Source: Halopseudomonas pelagia CL-AP6 (GTDB lineage: Bacteria > Pseudomonadota > Gammaproteobacteria > Pseudomonadales > Pseudomonadaceae). Taken from it: a stretch of DNA of 64,000 nt. The position numbers were made by a program, and so were the translations under genes. Numbering within the stretch: position 1 is the stretch's first letter; the number at the start of each line of letters is the position of its first letter. Under the pieces are notes generated by a model that did not search any database, had not been told where the DNA came from, and saw only the letters and a program-made list of their open reading frames with translations. Below are positions 22,474 through 31,958 of this stretch, in pieces. The stretch spans positions 229,206 to 293,205 of the forward strand of contig NZ_AROI01000003.1 of the NCBI RefSeq assembly GCF_000410875.1. Direction: 5' to 3'.

Positions 22474-22875
22474 TCAGCGTCGCCAGCACTTGATCTCCGC
22501 TGGCGTGCGCTGCCCAACTTGATTAAGACTGTATTGCGCACAGGCATCCCCGGCCATAACGCCTCCCGGCACCGCACGCGCATTTAGCAGGTAAGTATCA
22601 ACCTCCAGCGTTGAGGTAATAACAAACACCGCCTGTCCCGCTGCGGGGCTCTGGCTAATCAGCGCAGCGGCACCCTCTTCGTAACTACCGTGGCGGGTAA
22701 AAAAGCGCTCCAACAGCTGGGCATTTTCCAGCAATACTGCGGCCACTTCTGCGCGCCGGGTCTGCCTTACCTGTTCCTGATAGGACGGATAAGCAATAGC
22801 CGCCAGAATACCTACCACCGCCACTACCAGCATAAGCTCTATCAGGGTAAAGCCTGCTTGCCTGGTCATGTTCAT
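22474..22875 (-). CDS. pilE: type IV minor pilin PilE
   Basis: A 133-residue pilin with a short leader MNMTRQAG, class-III cleavage before FTLIELMLVVAVVG, Glu at mature position 5, and a C-terminal pair of cysteines (ACAQ and KCWRR) for the D-loop disulfide. PilE is a priming minor pilin that links the PilVWX-PilY1 tip to the fibre. It follows pilY1 by 34 bases; pilY2, normally between them in P. aeruginosa, is missing. An alternative start two codons downstream would shorten the leader. Confidence 0.93.
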   Translation of the reverse strand: MNMTRQAGFTLIELMLVVAVVGILAAIAYPSYQEQVRQTRRAEVAAVLLENAQLLERFFTRHGSYEEGAAALISQSPAAGQAVFVITSTLEVDTYLLNARAVPGGVMAGDACAQYSLNQVGQRTPAEIKCWRR

Positions 22876-22909
22876 CGGCCGTTACTCTTCTGATATTGTC
22901 TGCCTGCCA

Positions 22910-25900
22910 TCACATCAACTGCCGCCACATAATGCGGTTGAAACGGCAGTTGCCCGCGCCGATCACTCGGTCCACCGAGGTGGTTGTTGCCGCCACATTG
23001 TATTCTTGCCCACAGTAGATAAACCGACACGCGGAATCGCCCGGCTGACAGCGGCAATCATCCACCTTGGGATCGCACGGGCAGAAGGTTGTCGCCGCGT
23101 CACATACGGCGGGAGCAGAAGGATCAAGCGGGTTCGCTTCTTCATCTGCGCCAGCAGGCTGGATCCGCGGTTGTTCGAGCACCACCAGATCGCCTGGCAA
23201 ACCGCCTTCGATGCTCACGCCCGCCACCGGCGTATCGGCACTATCGACAATGCCGTCATCATTGCTGTCCAGCGTGGCCACATGCAGCATGCCACCGGAA
23301 AACAGATCCATCGACATCAGCCAGCCAGAGCCCGTGTGGATACAGGGATCCCCATCGTCCTGCACCAAGGCGGTATTGAATAGAAGCCGCCCACCTCGAA
23401 CCAGCAGATTACGCGTCACCCGCTCACCCCGGGGGTTTGTGCCCAACATCAGCGGCAGATACCAGCCATCGCTGCGCGGCCCATTCCAGCTCACTCGATT
23501 TTGGCTCAGGGTTCTGACCCGGCGATTACCGACGCTCGACTCACTGGTAATATACTGCGGTTGCAAGGTCGCTGCGGTCAGATTTCCGCTGCCCCCAGGC
23601 CGATCCCACACGGCATAGACCGCTTGTAGCCGAGTATCCTGTCGGTCGGCCGCTTCCATCAATTTGCCAGTCCCGAACACTATCATTCGACCGCCCTGCG
23701 GATGCTCGACTACTACAGGTTGCACCGTGATCGGCTGAATTGCGTTCTCAGCCAGCCCAGTGGTAAACAGCGGTGCGCCATTCAGCGCCACGCGCCAGTC
23801 CGAGGGCGCGCCCTCAAGGTCAAACTTCCACAGTCGCCCTTGCAAGTCACCCGCATAAGCGGCTATCACCTCGCCCAGACTATTGTTAACCACCTGCACC
23901 GAGGACAAGCCATTGCCAGACGCCGAGTTCGCTCCAGCCGCCACAATGCTCCTGATCAACAGCCCATCGCTGAGGCGGATCACGTAAAGAACCGGCTGAC
24001 CGGACGCCCCGCCGTAGCCGTTGCCGACGATGGCCACCGACTCTCCGTTTAACCGTGCGATAACCGGTTTACCGTAACTGAAGCCTAACTCGTCAAAGCC
24101 ACTGCTTGCGGGTGTGATCTCCCACAAGCCTCCCAGCGCAGCGTTACCCGTCGACTGGTCAAATAGCCGCAGTGCCAATAACGCTCGCCCACCAGCGCCC
24201 ATACCCGCGACCGCCAAAGTCGACCAGACCCCATTCAACGGTGCATCCGCTACTACTACAGCGCCATCAACCCCAGACACATGAGCGCCGTGTAGATCAT
24301 CCAGCCTGGCCCTGGAACCCAAGGCTGAGTGGGCACTGGCGGGTAAAAAAGCCAAACGATGCTCACCCGTATCGGCTGCCAACACATGCAGAAAACCGTC
24401 ATTGGCGCCGGCCAGCAATAGCGAGCGCATTCGGTTCTGCTTGGCCACAAGATAATCGGCGTAACCAGCATGGCGCCCGGATGTCAGCGCGGCTCCTGAA
24501 TCAGCCAGTACCAGCGACGAGTTCACCACGTCGCCCAACAGACGCGTCCGGGACCGATAGCCGCTCACCTCCACGCCACGACTCCAATCCAGCAACGCCT
24601 GCCCTGATTGATCACCGGCAGCCAGATCGAGCAGGTCTCGCTGGCCAATGGTGAGACGCGCGTAGGTATTGGTGCCGAGACTGATGACTGCGCCCGGGCT
24701 ATTACCCTGCGGCAGTCGCCAAGTCTGATAACGCGCTGCGGCGTTGGCATTGACCGTCACATCGCTGGTCCACTCCAGGCTGTCAGCCCGGCCCTGGGCA
24801 TCGAGACTCAGCGCCTCCAGCACACCGCTCCAGTCACGCGGGTCATAGTGAGAACGGTAAAACCACGAACCAGCCACCAACTCTGGCCCGCTGGCAACGC
24901 CGCCCCCGCCTGAGCCTGCCTTGGCATTGATCTCCTGCAATACGCTGGTGAGTGCCACATTCAGTTGCTCGCGATCAGACGCGGTGTAGTAACTCCCACC
25001 ACCCGCCTCGGCCACCCCCTGTAGGCGTGCATCATCCAGCGCAAAGCCCAGGGTATAAGTGCGCATGTTCTGCCGTGAGTAATCCGGGTCGTCCCAGCCC
25101 GCACCTGCAGCATCCTTATCTACACTAGGGCGATCGGTATTACGCAGATCAATATCATAGGCAAACCGGGCAATGTCATTGAGGTAGAAGCGGCTCCCCT
25201 CCGTCCCCAGAGGACCACCGGTACTGTCGCCCCGGTCATCACCATCCCAGTTCGGCAAATTGACCGAGCCCGGTACTGCGGGATTGTCGATATCCGGTTC
25301 AATCCCTGCATTATTGGGAAATTCGGAGTCGTAGGTGGGCAGACCATCGGTCAGAATCAGACCAAAGCTCTTCTGGCAGCGGTATTCGATCGGGCTGGAA
25401 AACTGCTCGCGGCTCGCCTCGCTGGCAGACTGCGGGTAAAACGCACGCATCCCGCGCATGTAGCGTGTCACTTCATAGTAGGTTTCCGCCAAGGGCGTAT
25501 AGGTGTACGACGGAGCATGGGGGCTCGGGTCGATGGCATCAAGCTGGCGGTTTAACGCATTGAATCGGGCGATTCCGGCACTGCTTGCAGGTGAAATATC
25601 CCCCACTTCGACCAGCAGTTGACCACCCGGCGCATTCCGGCTGGTGCCATTGCCCTCGGTTTCGCGAAAGCTAAACAGACCGAAGCGCACGTCGCGGTTA
25701 TTGCTGATAACCTCCTTGGCCACCTCACGGGCGATCTGCAGCCGGGTTTCTCCATCGATGCGATTGACGACCATGCTCGATGAGTTATCAAACACCATGA
25801 CCACATTAGGCGCCACTGCGGAAGCTGCCAGAATCGGCCCACTGAGCGGGTTGAAGCTCGCCTGCGCTGGCAGCGCCAGCGCGATACCCAGCGCAGCGCC

Positions 25901-25960
25901 GCAGAGCCAAGCCCTGGCCACACCAGCGATGCAGAACGGATCAGACGGCGTAATGCACAT
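22910..25960 (-). CDS. pilY1: type IV pilus tip protein PilY1
   Basis: A 1016-residue exported protein that caps the pilus, serves as adhesin and mechanosensor, and primes pilus assembly. A signal peptide ends near ALPAQA; a von Willebrand A-like domain follows with a MIDAS-type FDNSSSM motif near residue 60; the C-terminal half is the PilY1 beta-propeller with a calcium loop DSNDDGIVDSAD near residue 905, and the family-typical end RIMWRQL. Eight cysteines are packed into about 55 residues just before this end. The ATG is preferred to a GTG two codons upstream because GGAGG lies 6 bases before it. The start overlaps the end of pilX by about 20 bases. Confidence 0.95.
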   Translation of the reverse strand: MCITPSDPFCIAGVARAWLCGAALGIALALPAQASFNPLSGPILAASAVAPNVVMVFDNSSSMVVNRIDGETRLQIAREVAKEVISNNRDVRFGLFSFRETEGNGTSRNAPGGQLLVEVGDISPASSAGIARFNALNRQLDAIDPSPHAPSYTYTPLAETYYEVTRYMRGMRAFYPQSASEASREQFSSPIEYRCQKSFGLILTDGLPTYDSEFPNNAGIEPDIDNPAVPGSVNLPNWDGDDRGDSTGGPLGTEGSRFYLNDIARFAYDIDLRNTDRPSVDKDAAGAGWDDPDYSRQNMRTYTLGFALDDARLQGVAEAGGGSYYTASDREQLNVALTSVLQEINAKAGSGGGGVASGPELVAGSWFYRSHYDPRDWSGVLEALSLDAQGRADSLEWTSDVTVNANAAARYQTWRLPQGNSPGAVISLGTNTYARLTIGQRDLLDLAAGDQSGQALLDWSRGVEVSGYRSRTRLLGDVVNSSLVLADSGAALTSGRHAGYADYLVAKQNRMRSLLLAGANDGFLHVLAADTGEHRLAFLPASAHSALGSRARLDDLHGAHVSGVDGAVVVADAPLNGVWSTLAVAGMGAGGRALLALRLFDQSTGNAALGGLWEITPASSGFDELGFSYGKPVIARLNGESVAIVGNGYGGASGQPVLYVIRLSDGLLIRSIVAAGANSASGNGLSSVQVVNNSLGEVIAAYAGDLQGRLWKFDLEGAPSDWRVALNGAPLFTTGLAENAIQPITVQPVVVEHPQGGRMIVFGTGKLMEAADRQDTRLQAVYAVWDRPGGSGNLTAATLQPQYITSESSVGNRRVRTLSQNRVSWNGPRSDGWYLPLMLGTNPRGERVTRNLLVRGGRLLFNTALVQDDGDPCIHTGSGWLMSMDLFSGGMLHVATLDSNDDGIVDSADTPVAGVSIEGGLPGDLVVLEQPRIQPAGADEEANPLDPSAPAVCDAATTFCPCDPKVDDCRCQPGDSACRFIYCGQEYNVAATTTSVDRVIGAGNCRFNRIMWRQLM

Positions 25961-26462
25961 AGACACCCTCCAATACCGTTCGGGTTGAGCCTCGGTAACT
26001 CACCACCACTATGCGATAGAGATTGCCCGGCCCCTCATAAGGGGGGTTGGCCGTCAGGGTATGAGCCGGCGCCAGCGTCTCGCCCAGAGCGGTTATGCGA
26101 TACCAGACCTGCATATGGTTGGTATCCACAGAAGTAGGTATCTGCACCCAACCTGCACCGGGTGAGCCAAAGGAGTCGATATCAAACACACTCGAGGGGA
26201 TCGCACAGTCGGCTGCGCGACAAGGATTGGGCATAGGTTTGTTTTCCTGCACTGCCTGCGCCAGTTGCTGGTGGATCAGTTGCAGCGCCGCCTCCGCCGC
26301 CTGCAAGCTGTCGTTCTTGAGTTTTACGTTGGCGGCCATGCGTTCCTGATGAGTCGCTGAGGTGATGCCAGCCACGCCCACCAGGGTCAGCAGCAACAAG
26401 AACACCAGACTGACAATCAGCGCCGATCCTGCTTGTTCTTTATCGAATATCCTTGCCCACAT
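25941..26462 (-). CDS. pilX: type IV minor pilin PilX
   Basis: A 173-residue prepilin-like protein: charged leader ending EQAG, then a hydrophobic helix SALIVSLVFLLLLTLVGVAG without the usual Glu5, as is normal for PilX. Two cysteines (CRAADC) lie mid-protein. GGAG is 6-7 bases upstream of the ATG. PilX joins PilV, PilW, PilE and PilY1 in the tip complex that starts fibre assembly. Confidence 0.92.
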   Translation of the reverse strand: MWARIFDKEQAGSALIVSLVFLLLLTLVGVAGITSATHQERMAANVKLKNDSLQAAEAALQLIHQQLAQAVQENKPMPNPCRAADCAIPSSVFDIDSFGSPGAGWVQIPTSVDTNHMQVWYRITALGETLAPAHTLTANPPYEGPGNLYRIVVVSYRGSTRTVLEGVYVHYAV

Positions 26463-26494
26463 AATCAGCTCCAGTCCTTGTTACTCAATCCCGG

Positions 26495-27325
26495 TTACTC
26501 AATCCTGTTGCGCAGAGCCACCACCTGCTTGAAATTCTGCGCCAGCACCCTACCCTGCTCAGGGCTCGCTGGCGTGTCGCTCAGCTGCAGCTCAAGCTTG
26601 ACACTGCGAATCAGCTCGCCCTGGTGGGCAGCCACTTCATTCACATAAGCCCCGCTGACTTGACGCTGCCCTGCCGTGGCGGCCAATCCAAAGCTCAAGG
26701 ACAAGCTTGCCACTCCATCCAGAAGGGTCTGATAGTTGCCCACGCCGTTATTCCTTATCTGCAGCGCATGAGCATTGACCCGATAGTCGACCTGACGCAG
26801 AGGAATAACCAGATCACCGGGCCTGACCACAAGATCAGCCGCTTCGGAGATACGCAGATCTGCGGTGTCGCGACAATTGCTCACGATCAACCAGCGGGCG
26901 CCATAATCGCCGGGCCGGCGGGTGGTCGATACGATAAAGGACTCGCTGTTGGGCACAGCGGTAATCAGGGTCAGAGTATCCAGGCCGCTGTCACTGGAAT
27001 ATATAAGAGGCGTTTCCAACGCGGCCGGAACGGTAGCGCGGATACTGGCCGGCAAACGAGCCAGATCCAAACAACCGTACATGTTCAGCATGCGCAATTC
27101 CCGGCTCAGGCGACCCAGCAAATAACGCGCATCCTCCTGCAAGATTGCAGCGCTGCGTTGCACCATGAATGTTTGCTTGCTGGCGAGAAACACCTGCACT
27201 ACACCCAGCACCAGCACCAGCCCGAGGGCCAATGCGATCAACAGCTCGACCAACCCGAAGCCTGCCGGGCGTATACCCAGCCGCCACGGTGCTGGGTGCA
27301 ATGGATGGCAGACCCAGCGCATCAT
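26495..27325 (-). CDS. pilW: type IV minor pilin PilW
   Basis: A 276-residue prepilin with leader ending RPAG and mature start FGLVELLIALALG including Glu5. The leader, about 23 residues, is longer than usual. The start overlaps the stop of pilV; there are two adjacent ATG codons and a preceding GTG, so the exact start is uncertain by one or two residues. Length and order (V-W-X-Y1) support the assignment. Confidence 0.9.
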   Translation of the reverse strand: MMRWVCHPLHPAPWRLGIRPAGFGLVELLIALALGLVLVLGVVQVFLASKQTFMVQRSAAILQEDARYLLGRLSRELRMLNMYGCLDLARLPASIRATVPAALETPLIYSSDSGLDTLTLITAVPNSESFIVSTTRRPGDYGARWLIVSNCRDTADLRISEAADLVVRPGDLVIPLRQVDYRVNAHALQIRNNGVGNYQTLLDGVASLSLSFGLAATAGQRQVSGAYVNEVAAHQGELIRSVKLELQLSDTPASPEQGRVLAQNFKQVVALRNRIE

Positions 27326-27825
27326 CACCTGACCACCGAGGAAGTAACGAAGCGGGTATCATCTTCACCAGTCTGGGTCCTGGCTTCAGACCAACTGACG
27401 GTTATGATCACCCGGTTATCGCTGACCGCAATGCTGCCGGCCCCCCTCGGCAAATGACAGGTGACCGACTCGATAAAATCCGCTATATCCCGCAAAACAA
27501 TGCTGGAACCACCGGAACTCGCAGTGCACTCCCCCGCCACCGAAGCAGTCGCATAATGGCTCAACTGCCCTGAGTTGGCACGCATCCGGTCCAGCAGATC
27601 ACTAGCGATCAGGCTGGCCTGAGTGCTGTAACCGGCACTGGCGTTGTAGCGAATAGCATTGAGTTGCAGTGTTGCGGCACCCAGGACGCCCACCGCCAGT
27701 ACCAGCACGGCGATCATAACTTCCAGCAGGCTGACCCCGCGCTGTCGCCCAGCCGACCGCTGGAACAAGGTTATTCCAGGGTAGAAATAGCAGCGATATG
27801 GTGTCGAACGCATCCTTGCGTGCAT
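27325..27825 (-). CDS. pilV: type IV minor pilin PilV
   Basis: A 166-residue prepilin with mature start VSLLEVMIAVLVLAVG (Glu5 present). From the chosen ATG the leader would be 30 residues, unusually long; AGGGA lies 10 bases upstream. A TTG 19 codons downstream would give a normal 11-residue leader but has a weak ribosome site. It is the first gene of the cluster here: fimT and fimU, which normally precede it, are absent. Confidence 0.88.
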   Translation of the reverse strand: MHARMRSTPYRCYFYPGITLFQRSAGRQRGVSLLEVMIAVLVLAVGVLGAATLQLNAIRYNASAGYSTQASLIASDLLDRMRANSGQLSHYATASVAGECTASSGGSSIVLRDIADFIESVTCHLPRGAGSIAVSDNRVIITVSWSEARTQTGEDDTRFVTSSVVR

Positions 27826-28066
27826 GATCGTTCAGTCCCTTGAAGTGCACGCGATGGTGTGGCTGGTGATGTCATGGCTGACATCTGCGCACGCTACGTA
27901 CGGTGTGTATTTACATCCTGTACACACTACGACAGGGCCTTGATGGCTAAAACGTTAGCGTCTTACAGACGGGTTGGCAACCATCCAAAAGGGTGAGATA
28001 GAACTTGCGCAACCCTGCTGAAAACGCAGTTGCGCGTTTAATGACTGAGACCTTTTACGGCGGCTT
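27826..28066. promoter_or_regulatory. intergenic region upstream of pilV with inverted repeat GTGTGTA-N11-TACACAC
   Basis: The 241 bases between pilV and hprA hold no gene. A 7-base perfect inverted repeat (27903-27909 and 27921-27927) sits about 80 bases upstream of pilV, a usual place for an activator or repressor of the pilus genes. A second small hairpin, AAACGC/GCGTTT at 28022-28039, lies just past the end of hprA and may act as a weak terminator for it on the minus strand (TTTT follows). In P. aeruginosa the minor pilin operon is activated by AlgR; I cannot match this repeat to an AlgR site. Confidence 0.35.
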
Positions 28067-29005
28067 TTACTCGGCAACGGTACTCAGGCCATCTGCCAGT
28101 TGGCCGACAATACGTTGCCTCGCTTCGCGGCTGCCCCATGCAGAATGCGGGGTAATTACCAGGTTGGGGATGTCGTTTGCCAGCAGCGGATTGCCATCCA
28201 CCGGGGGCTCAACGCTCAGTACGTCACAGGCGGCCCCGCCCAGATGCCCGCTACGCAAACTATCAACCAGTGCCTGCTCATCTACCAGGCCGCCGCGGGC
28301 AGCATTGATCAGCAGGCTGCCGGGTTTCATCAGCGCCAGCGCCTGGGCATCAAGCATATTGCGGGTATGCTCCGTAAGCGGGCAATGCAGGCTGAGAACA
28401 TCCACCTGAGGCAGTAATGCAGCAAGCTCAGGCCGGTCCGCATGCGGGCGGCCCGGCAGCGCGCCGGCAATCACGTGCATACCGAACGCCTCGGCCAGAC
28501 GACCAACCGCCTGTCCCAGCTCGCCATAACCAAGAATCCCCAAGGTCTTGCCAGCCAGCTCGGCGATGGGATAATCCAACAGGCAGAACTGGCTGCTGCG
28601 TTGCCAGGCTCCGTCTTTCACTGCCTGACGATAAGACTCAAAACGCGTGATCAATACCAACATCAGCATCAGCGTATGCTGTGCTACCGCAGGCGTGCCA
28701 TAGGCCTGGCAATTGCGCACTTGAATACCCAGCCGCTCGGCAGCCACCAAATCGATATTGTTGGTACCGGTTGCGGCCACCAGGATCAGCCGCAGCGCAG
28801 GGTTGCTCTGCATCGCTGCGTCATCGATAACCACCTTGTTGGTAATCACTACAGTACGACCGGCAATACGCTCCTGTACCTGCTCAGGCGCAGTACTGGG
28901 GTAGGCCTTGAATTCCGCCGAGCGTTGGCGCAATGCACTGGTATCCAGGTCATCCTTGTCCAGGGAGGCCAGGTCGAGAAAAACAACGGAAGACGAATTA
29001 TTCAT
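28067..29005 (-). CDS. hprA: D-2-hydroxyacid dehydrogenase (glycerate/hydroxypyruvate reductase-like)
   Basis: A 312-residue NAD-dependent enzyme with Rossmann motif GYGELG near residue 158, catalytic Arg in NAARGGLVDE near 235, Glu in DVLSVEPP near 265 and His in ITPHSAWGS near 283. It resembles HprA, which reduces hydroxypyruvate to glycerate. The C-terminus (LSTVAE) is short but complete. It is divergent from the LysE-type exporter with 64 bases between them. Confidence 0.88.
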   Translation of the reverse strand: MNNSSSVVFLDLASLDKDDLDTSALRQRSAEFKAYPSTAPEQVQERIAGRTVVITNKVVIDDAAMQSNPALRLILVAATGTNNIDLVAAERLGIQVRNCQAYGTPAVAQHTLMLMLVLITRFESYRQAVKDGAWQRSSQFCLLDYPIAELAGKTLGILGYGELGQAVGRLAEAFGMHVIAGALPGRPHADRPELAALLPQVDVLSLHCPLTEHTRNMLDAQALALMKPGSLLINAARGGLVDEQALVDSLRSGHLGGAACDVLSVEPPVDGNPLLANDIPNLVITPHSAWGSREARQRIVGQLADGLSTVAE

Positions 29006-29069
29006 GCTGACTGTATCTGTTTGGCTGAGAGGTCAGTGTCTAGAATGGCGATTTTAACCGGGGGCGTCC

Positions 29070-29714
29070 ATGTACCTGAACGAATTTCTTTTGGTTGCGC
29101 TGGTACATTTGCTCGCGGTGATGAGTCCTGGGCCGGACTTCGCTGTGGTCATTCGCAATAGCGTCGGTGCCGGCCGGCAAGCCGGCCTAACCACTGCCCT
29201 GGGGGTAGGCTGTGGAATTCTGGTGCATGTAGCCTATTCGCTTCTAGGCATTGGCCTGATCGTTTCGCAATCCACCTGGCTTTTCAATCTGCTCAAGCTC
29301 GCGGCCGCTGGTTATCTGTTCTACCTGGGCGTCAAAGCGCTGCGTTCACGACCCCAGCCACTCAATAGTGATGTGCCGGCAGCGTCAACCCTCTCATCGC
29401 GCAAAGCCTTCGCCAACGGATTTATCACCAACGGCCTGAACCCCAAAGCGACCCTGTTCTTTCTTTCGCTGTTTACCCTGATCATCAGCCCGCTCACCCC
29501 GATGGGCATCCAGGCGTTTTACGGCCTCTATCTGGCACTGGCAACCGCCGCTTGGTTCTGCCTGGTAGCGCTGTTGTTCAGCCACGCTCGGGTACGCCAA
29601 GGCTTTGGTAAACTCGGGCACTGGTTTGATCGTCTGATGGGCACGGTGCTGATCGGCCTTGGCCTGCACTTGGTATTAAGCGAGTGGCTGAAGCGCGGGC
29701 CCCAACCACTCTGA
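29070..29714 (+). CDS. LysE/RhtB-family amino acid exporter
   Basis: A 214-residue membrane protein with six hydrophobic segments and the family signature SPGPDFAVVIRNSVGAGRQAGLTTA near the N-terminus. These exporters remove homoserine, threonine, leucine or similar amino acids; the substrate cannot be told from sequence. It ends 4 bases from the end of the convergent hemH. Confidence 0.9.
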   Translation: MYLNEFLLVALVHLLAVMSPGPDFAVVIRNSVGAGRQAGLTTALGVGCGILVHVAYSLLGIGLIVSQSTWLFNLLKLAAAGYLFYLGVKALRSRPQPLNSDVPAASTLSSRKAFANGFITNGLNPKATLFFLSLFTLIISPLTPMGIQAFYGLYLALATAAWFCLVALLFSHARVRQGFGKLGHWFDRLMGTVLIGLGLHLVLSEWLKRGPQPL

Positions 29715-29718
29715 GCAT

Positions 29719-30741
29719 TCAGGCCGCGCTCGGCTCGGTCTGGCACCAGTGCGCCAGGGTGTCGATCCATTGCGGATGGTCATTCAAGCAAGGCACCAAC
29801 ACCAGCTCTTCGCCACCGGCTTCAATAAACAGTTCGCGCGCCCGATCGCCGATCTCTTCCAGGGTTTCGATGCAGTCGGCGACAAAGGCCGGGCACATGA
29901 CCAGCAAACGCTTGACGCCCTGCGCTGCGAGTTCGTCAATCCTCGCCTCGGTGTAGGGCTCGATCCATTTGTCTTTGCCCAGCCGCGACTGAAAGGCCAG
30001 TGACCACTGCCCATCGCGCAAACCCAAACGCTCGGTGAAGGCGCGGGTGACCGAGACACACTGCGCGCGGTAGCAGGTAGCGTGCGCGGGTGATGGACGG
30101 TCACAGCAATCGGGATAGGCCAGGCAGTGGGAGCCCGTGGGGTCCGCTTTGCGCAAATGGCGCTCCGGCAGTCCGTGGTAGCTGAATAACAGATGGTCGA
30201 AGCCTTGCTCCAGATGGGGCGCGGCACTGGCCACCAACGCATCAATATAACCGGGTTTGTCATGAAACGAAGACACAACCGTAAGCTTGATGTCGAGTTT
30301 ATGCTCGGCCACCACGCGCCGCGCCTCCACGATTGAAGTCGTCACCGTGCTGTCGGCAAACTGAGGGTACTGTGGCATGAACAATACCTCCTTCACCCCT
30401 GGACGCGCGGCCAGCGCCAGTAAACCCTTTTCAATCGACGGCTGGCCGTAGCGCATGGCCAATTCAACCGGCATATCCAGCCTGGCTTGCAGCGCCTGCT
30501 GTACACGCCGGCTGATCACCACCAGCGGGGAGCCTTCTTCCCACCAGATCGACGCATAGGCGGCAGCCGACTGCTTTGGCCGCAGCAGCAGGATAAGCCC
30601 GACCAATAGCCGGCGAACGGGCCAAGGCAGATCAATCACATAAGGGTCCATCAGAAACTGGTTGAGATAACGGCGCACATCAGCCACTTCGGGGCTGGCA
30701 GGGGAGCCCAGGTTGGCAAGCAAGACCGCACGATCAGACAT
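29719..30741 (-). CDS. hemH: ferrochelatase
   Basis: Last step of protoheme synthesis, inserting iron into protoporphyrin IX. The 340-residue protein has the metal-binding His in SYHGLPERH near residue 188 and the acidic CIETLEEIG helix near 290. A Cys-rich stretch ([18 protein letters not shown]) after the His region is known in other pseudomonad ferrochelatases and might hold a metal cluster or be structural. The start ATG has GAGG upstream; it lies 3 bases after the stop of yfcH, so the two are co-transcribed. Confidence 0.95.
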   Translation of the reverse strand: MSDRAVLLANLGSPASPEVADVRRYLNQFLMDPYVIDLPWPVRRLLVGLILLLRPKQSAAAYASIWWEEGSPLVVISRRVQQALQARLDMPVELAMRYGQPSIEKGLLALAARPGVKEVLFMPQYPQFADSTVTTSIVEARRVVAEHKLDIKLTVVSSFHDKPGYIDALVASAAPHLEQGFDHLLFSYHGLPERHLRKADPTGSHCLAYPDCCDRPSPAHATCYRAQCVSVTRAFTERLGLRDGQWSLAFQSRLGKDKWIEPYTEARIDELAAQGVKRLLVMCPAFVADCIETLEEIGDRARELFIEAGGEELVLVPCLNDHPQWIDTLAHWCQTEPSAA

Positions 30742-30744
30742 CAA

Positions 30745-31647
30745 TTACTCCTCGGTTTTTAAAACGGCGGCCAGGGCCGCATCAAGATATTCAAATTGGA
30801 AGACATACCCGGCCTTCAGCAGCTTGTCAGGTACAGCATTCTGACCGGTCAACAACAACCCAGCCATCTCACCCAACGTCGCCTTCAGGATAAAGCCCGG
30901 CAACGGCATAAAGGCCGGTCGTTTGAGCATTTTGCCGAGCGTTTTGGCAAATTCGCGATTGGTGACCGGGTGGGGTGCCGTCGCATTAAAAGGCCCCTTG
31001 CATTGGTCCTGATATAGCAAAAACAAGATAATCCCGAGCATGTCATCAAGGTGTACCCAGGGCATGTACTGTTGGCCTGAGCCTATGGGGCCACCCAATC
31101 CAAGCTTGAACGGCAATAACAGCCGCTGCAAAAATCCACCGCCGGGCGCTACCACCAGCCCGGTGCGTAGCTGGCACACTCTAATGCCGTGAGCGGCAGC
31201 ACGCTTGGCCGCCGACTCCCAGGCATCACAGAGCGTATGAGTATATTCGGCCCGTGCCGAACTTTCTTCAGTGATGCGTTTTTCCCCGCCGTCGCCGTAC
31301 CAACCTACGGCCGAGCCGCTGATCAGCACTTGCGGTTTGACCACTTGCTGCCCCATCCAGGCCACCAACTGTTCGGTCAAAGTCACGCGGCTTGCCCATA
31401 AAGCGGCCTTGCGCTTGGCTGTCCAGGGTTTATCCGCGATGGGCTCACCCGCCAGATTGATGACCGCCTGAACCGGGGTACCGTCCATTTCCTCAAGCGC
31501 GCCAATAGCCGTTACCGCCTCCCCGCAACGTGCCTTGACTGTATCTGGAGAGCGGCTCCAGACTGTGACCTGATGACCGTCAGCCAACAAACGACCACAG
31601 AGTACGCTGCCAATGAGCCCTGTCCCGCCGGTTATGAGTACGCGCAT
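30745..31647 (-). CDS. YfcH-type epimerase/short-chain NAD-binding protein (TIGR01777)
   Basis: A 300-residue extended SDR-like protein: GGTGLIG at the N-terminus, NLAGEPI near residue 65, SGSAVGWYGDGG near 110 and a C-terminal DUF1731-type segment RPAFMPLPGFILK. The biochemical role of YfcH proteins is not known. AAGGAG lies 6 bases before the ATG. Paired with hemH, and adjacent to the FAD oxidoreductase/photolyase block as in P. aeruginosa. Confidence 0.88.
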   Translation of the reverse strand: MRVLITGGTGLIGSVLCGRLLADGHQVTVWSRSPDTVKARCGEAVTAIGALEEMDGTPVQAVINLAGEPIADKPWTAKRKAALWASRVTLTEQLVAWMGQQVVKPQVLISGSAVGWYGDGGEKRITEESSARAEYTHTLCDAWESAAKRAAAHGIRVCQLRTGLVVAPGGGFLQRLLLPFKLGLGGPIGSGQQYMPWVHLDDMLGIILFLLYQDQCKGPFNATAPHPVTNREFAKTLGKMLKRPAFMPLPGFILKATLGEMAGLLLTGQNAVPDKLLKAGYVFQFEYLDAALAAVLKTEE

Positions 31648-31958
31648 GGCAACTCCTTGTAATCAAAAATGAAAGCTCGCTACCGTCGTCTGCTCACGTT
31701 GCCCTGTTTACAGGCCCTTGTCACATAGGCCATCACTGTACGAAGTGCCCAGCCAAGGTAAAAGGCTTGAATATGCAGCGAAATGAGTGTCGCCGCCTAG
31801 CATAGCAGCCAATCTCTACGGTCAATTGCACAGAGTTCACAATTGCGCGATGCTATACAAGCTTTAATTAATGTACAAGTTAAGTAGAATAGAGACTAAT
31901 TACCAACAAGCATACAGCGACGTATTCCAAACGCTGGCCAGCCAGGACACAGACCGAT
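31648..31958 (+). promoter_or_regulatory. divergent promoter region with TATACAA/TGTACAA boxes
   Basis: This 311-base gap holds no gene. Two similar boxes, TATACAA (31854-31860) and TGTACAA (31872-31878), lie 18 bases apart in AT-rich DNA, followed by a possible -10 TAGAAT at 31885-31890, about 70 bases before the FAD oxidoreductase. The same TGTACA-type boxes recur upstream of the MerR gene, suggesting control of both units by that regulator. Two CAATTG palindromes (around 31823 and 31840) lie just upstream. Confidence 0.45.

Noticed and set aside
28005..28409. Plus-strand frame of 134 codons over the end of hprA
   Set aside because: Antisense to a well-supported dehydrogenase, Ser/Arg-rich with no recognisable domain.
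29980..30150. Iron-sulfur ferrochelatase as a new type
   Set aside because: The Cys-rich stretch in HemH is, as far as I recall, common to pseudomonad ferrochelatases, so it is not novel here.
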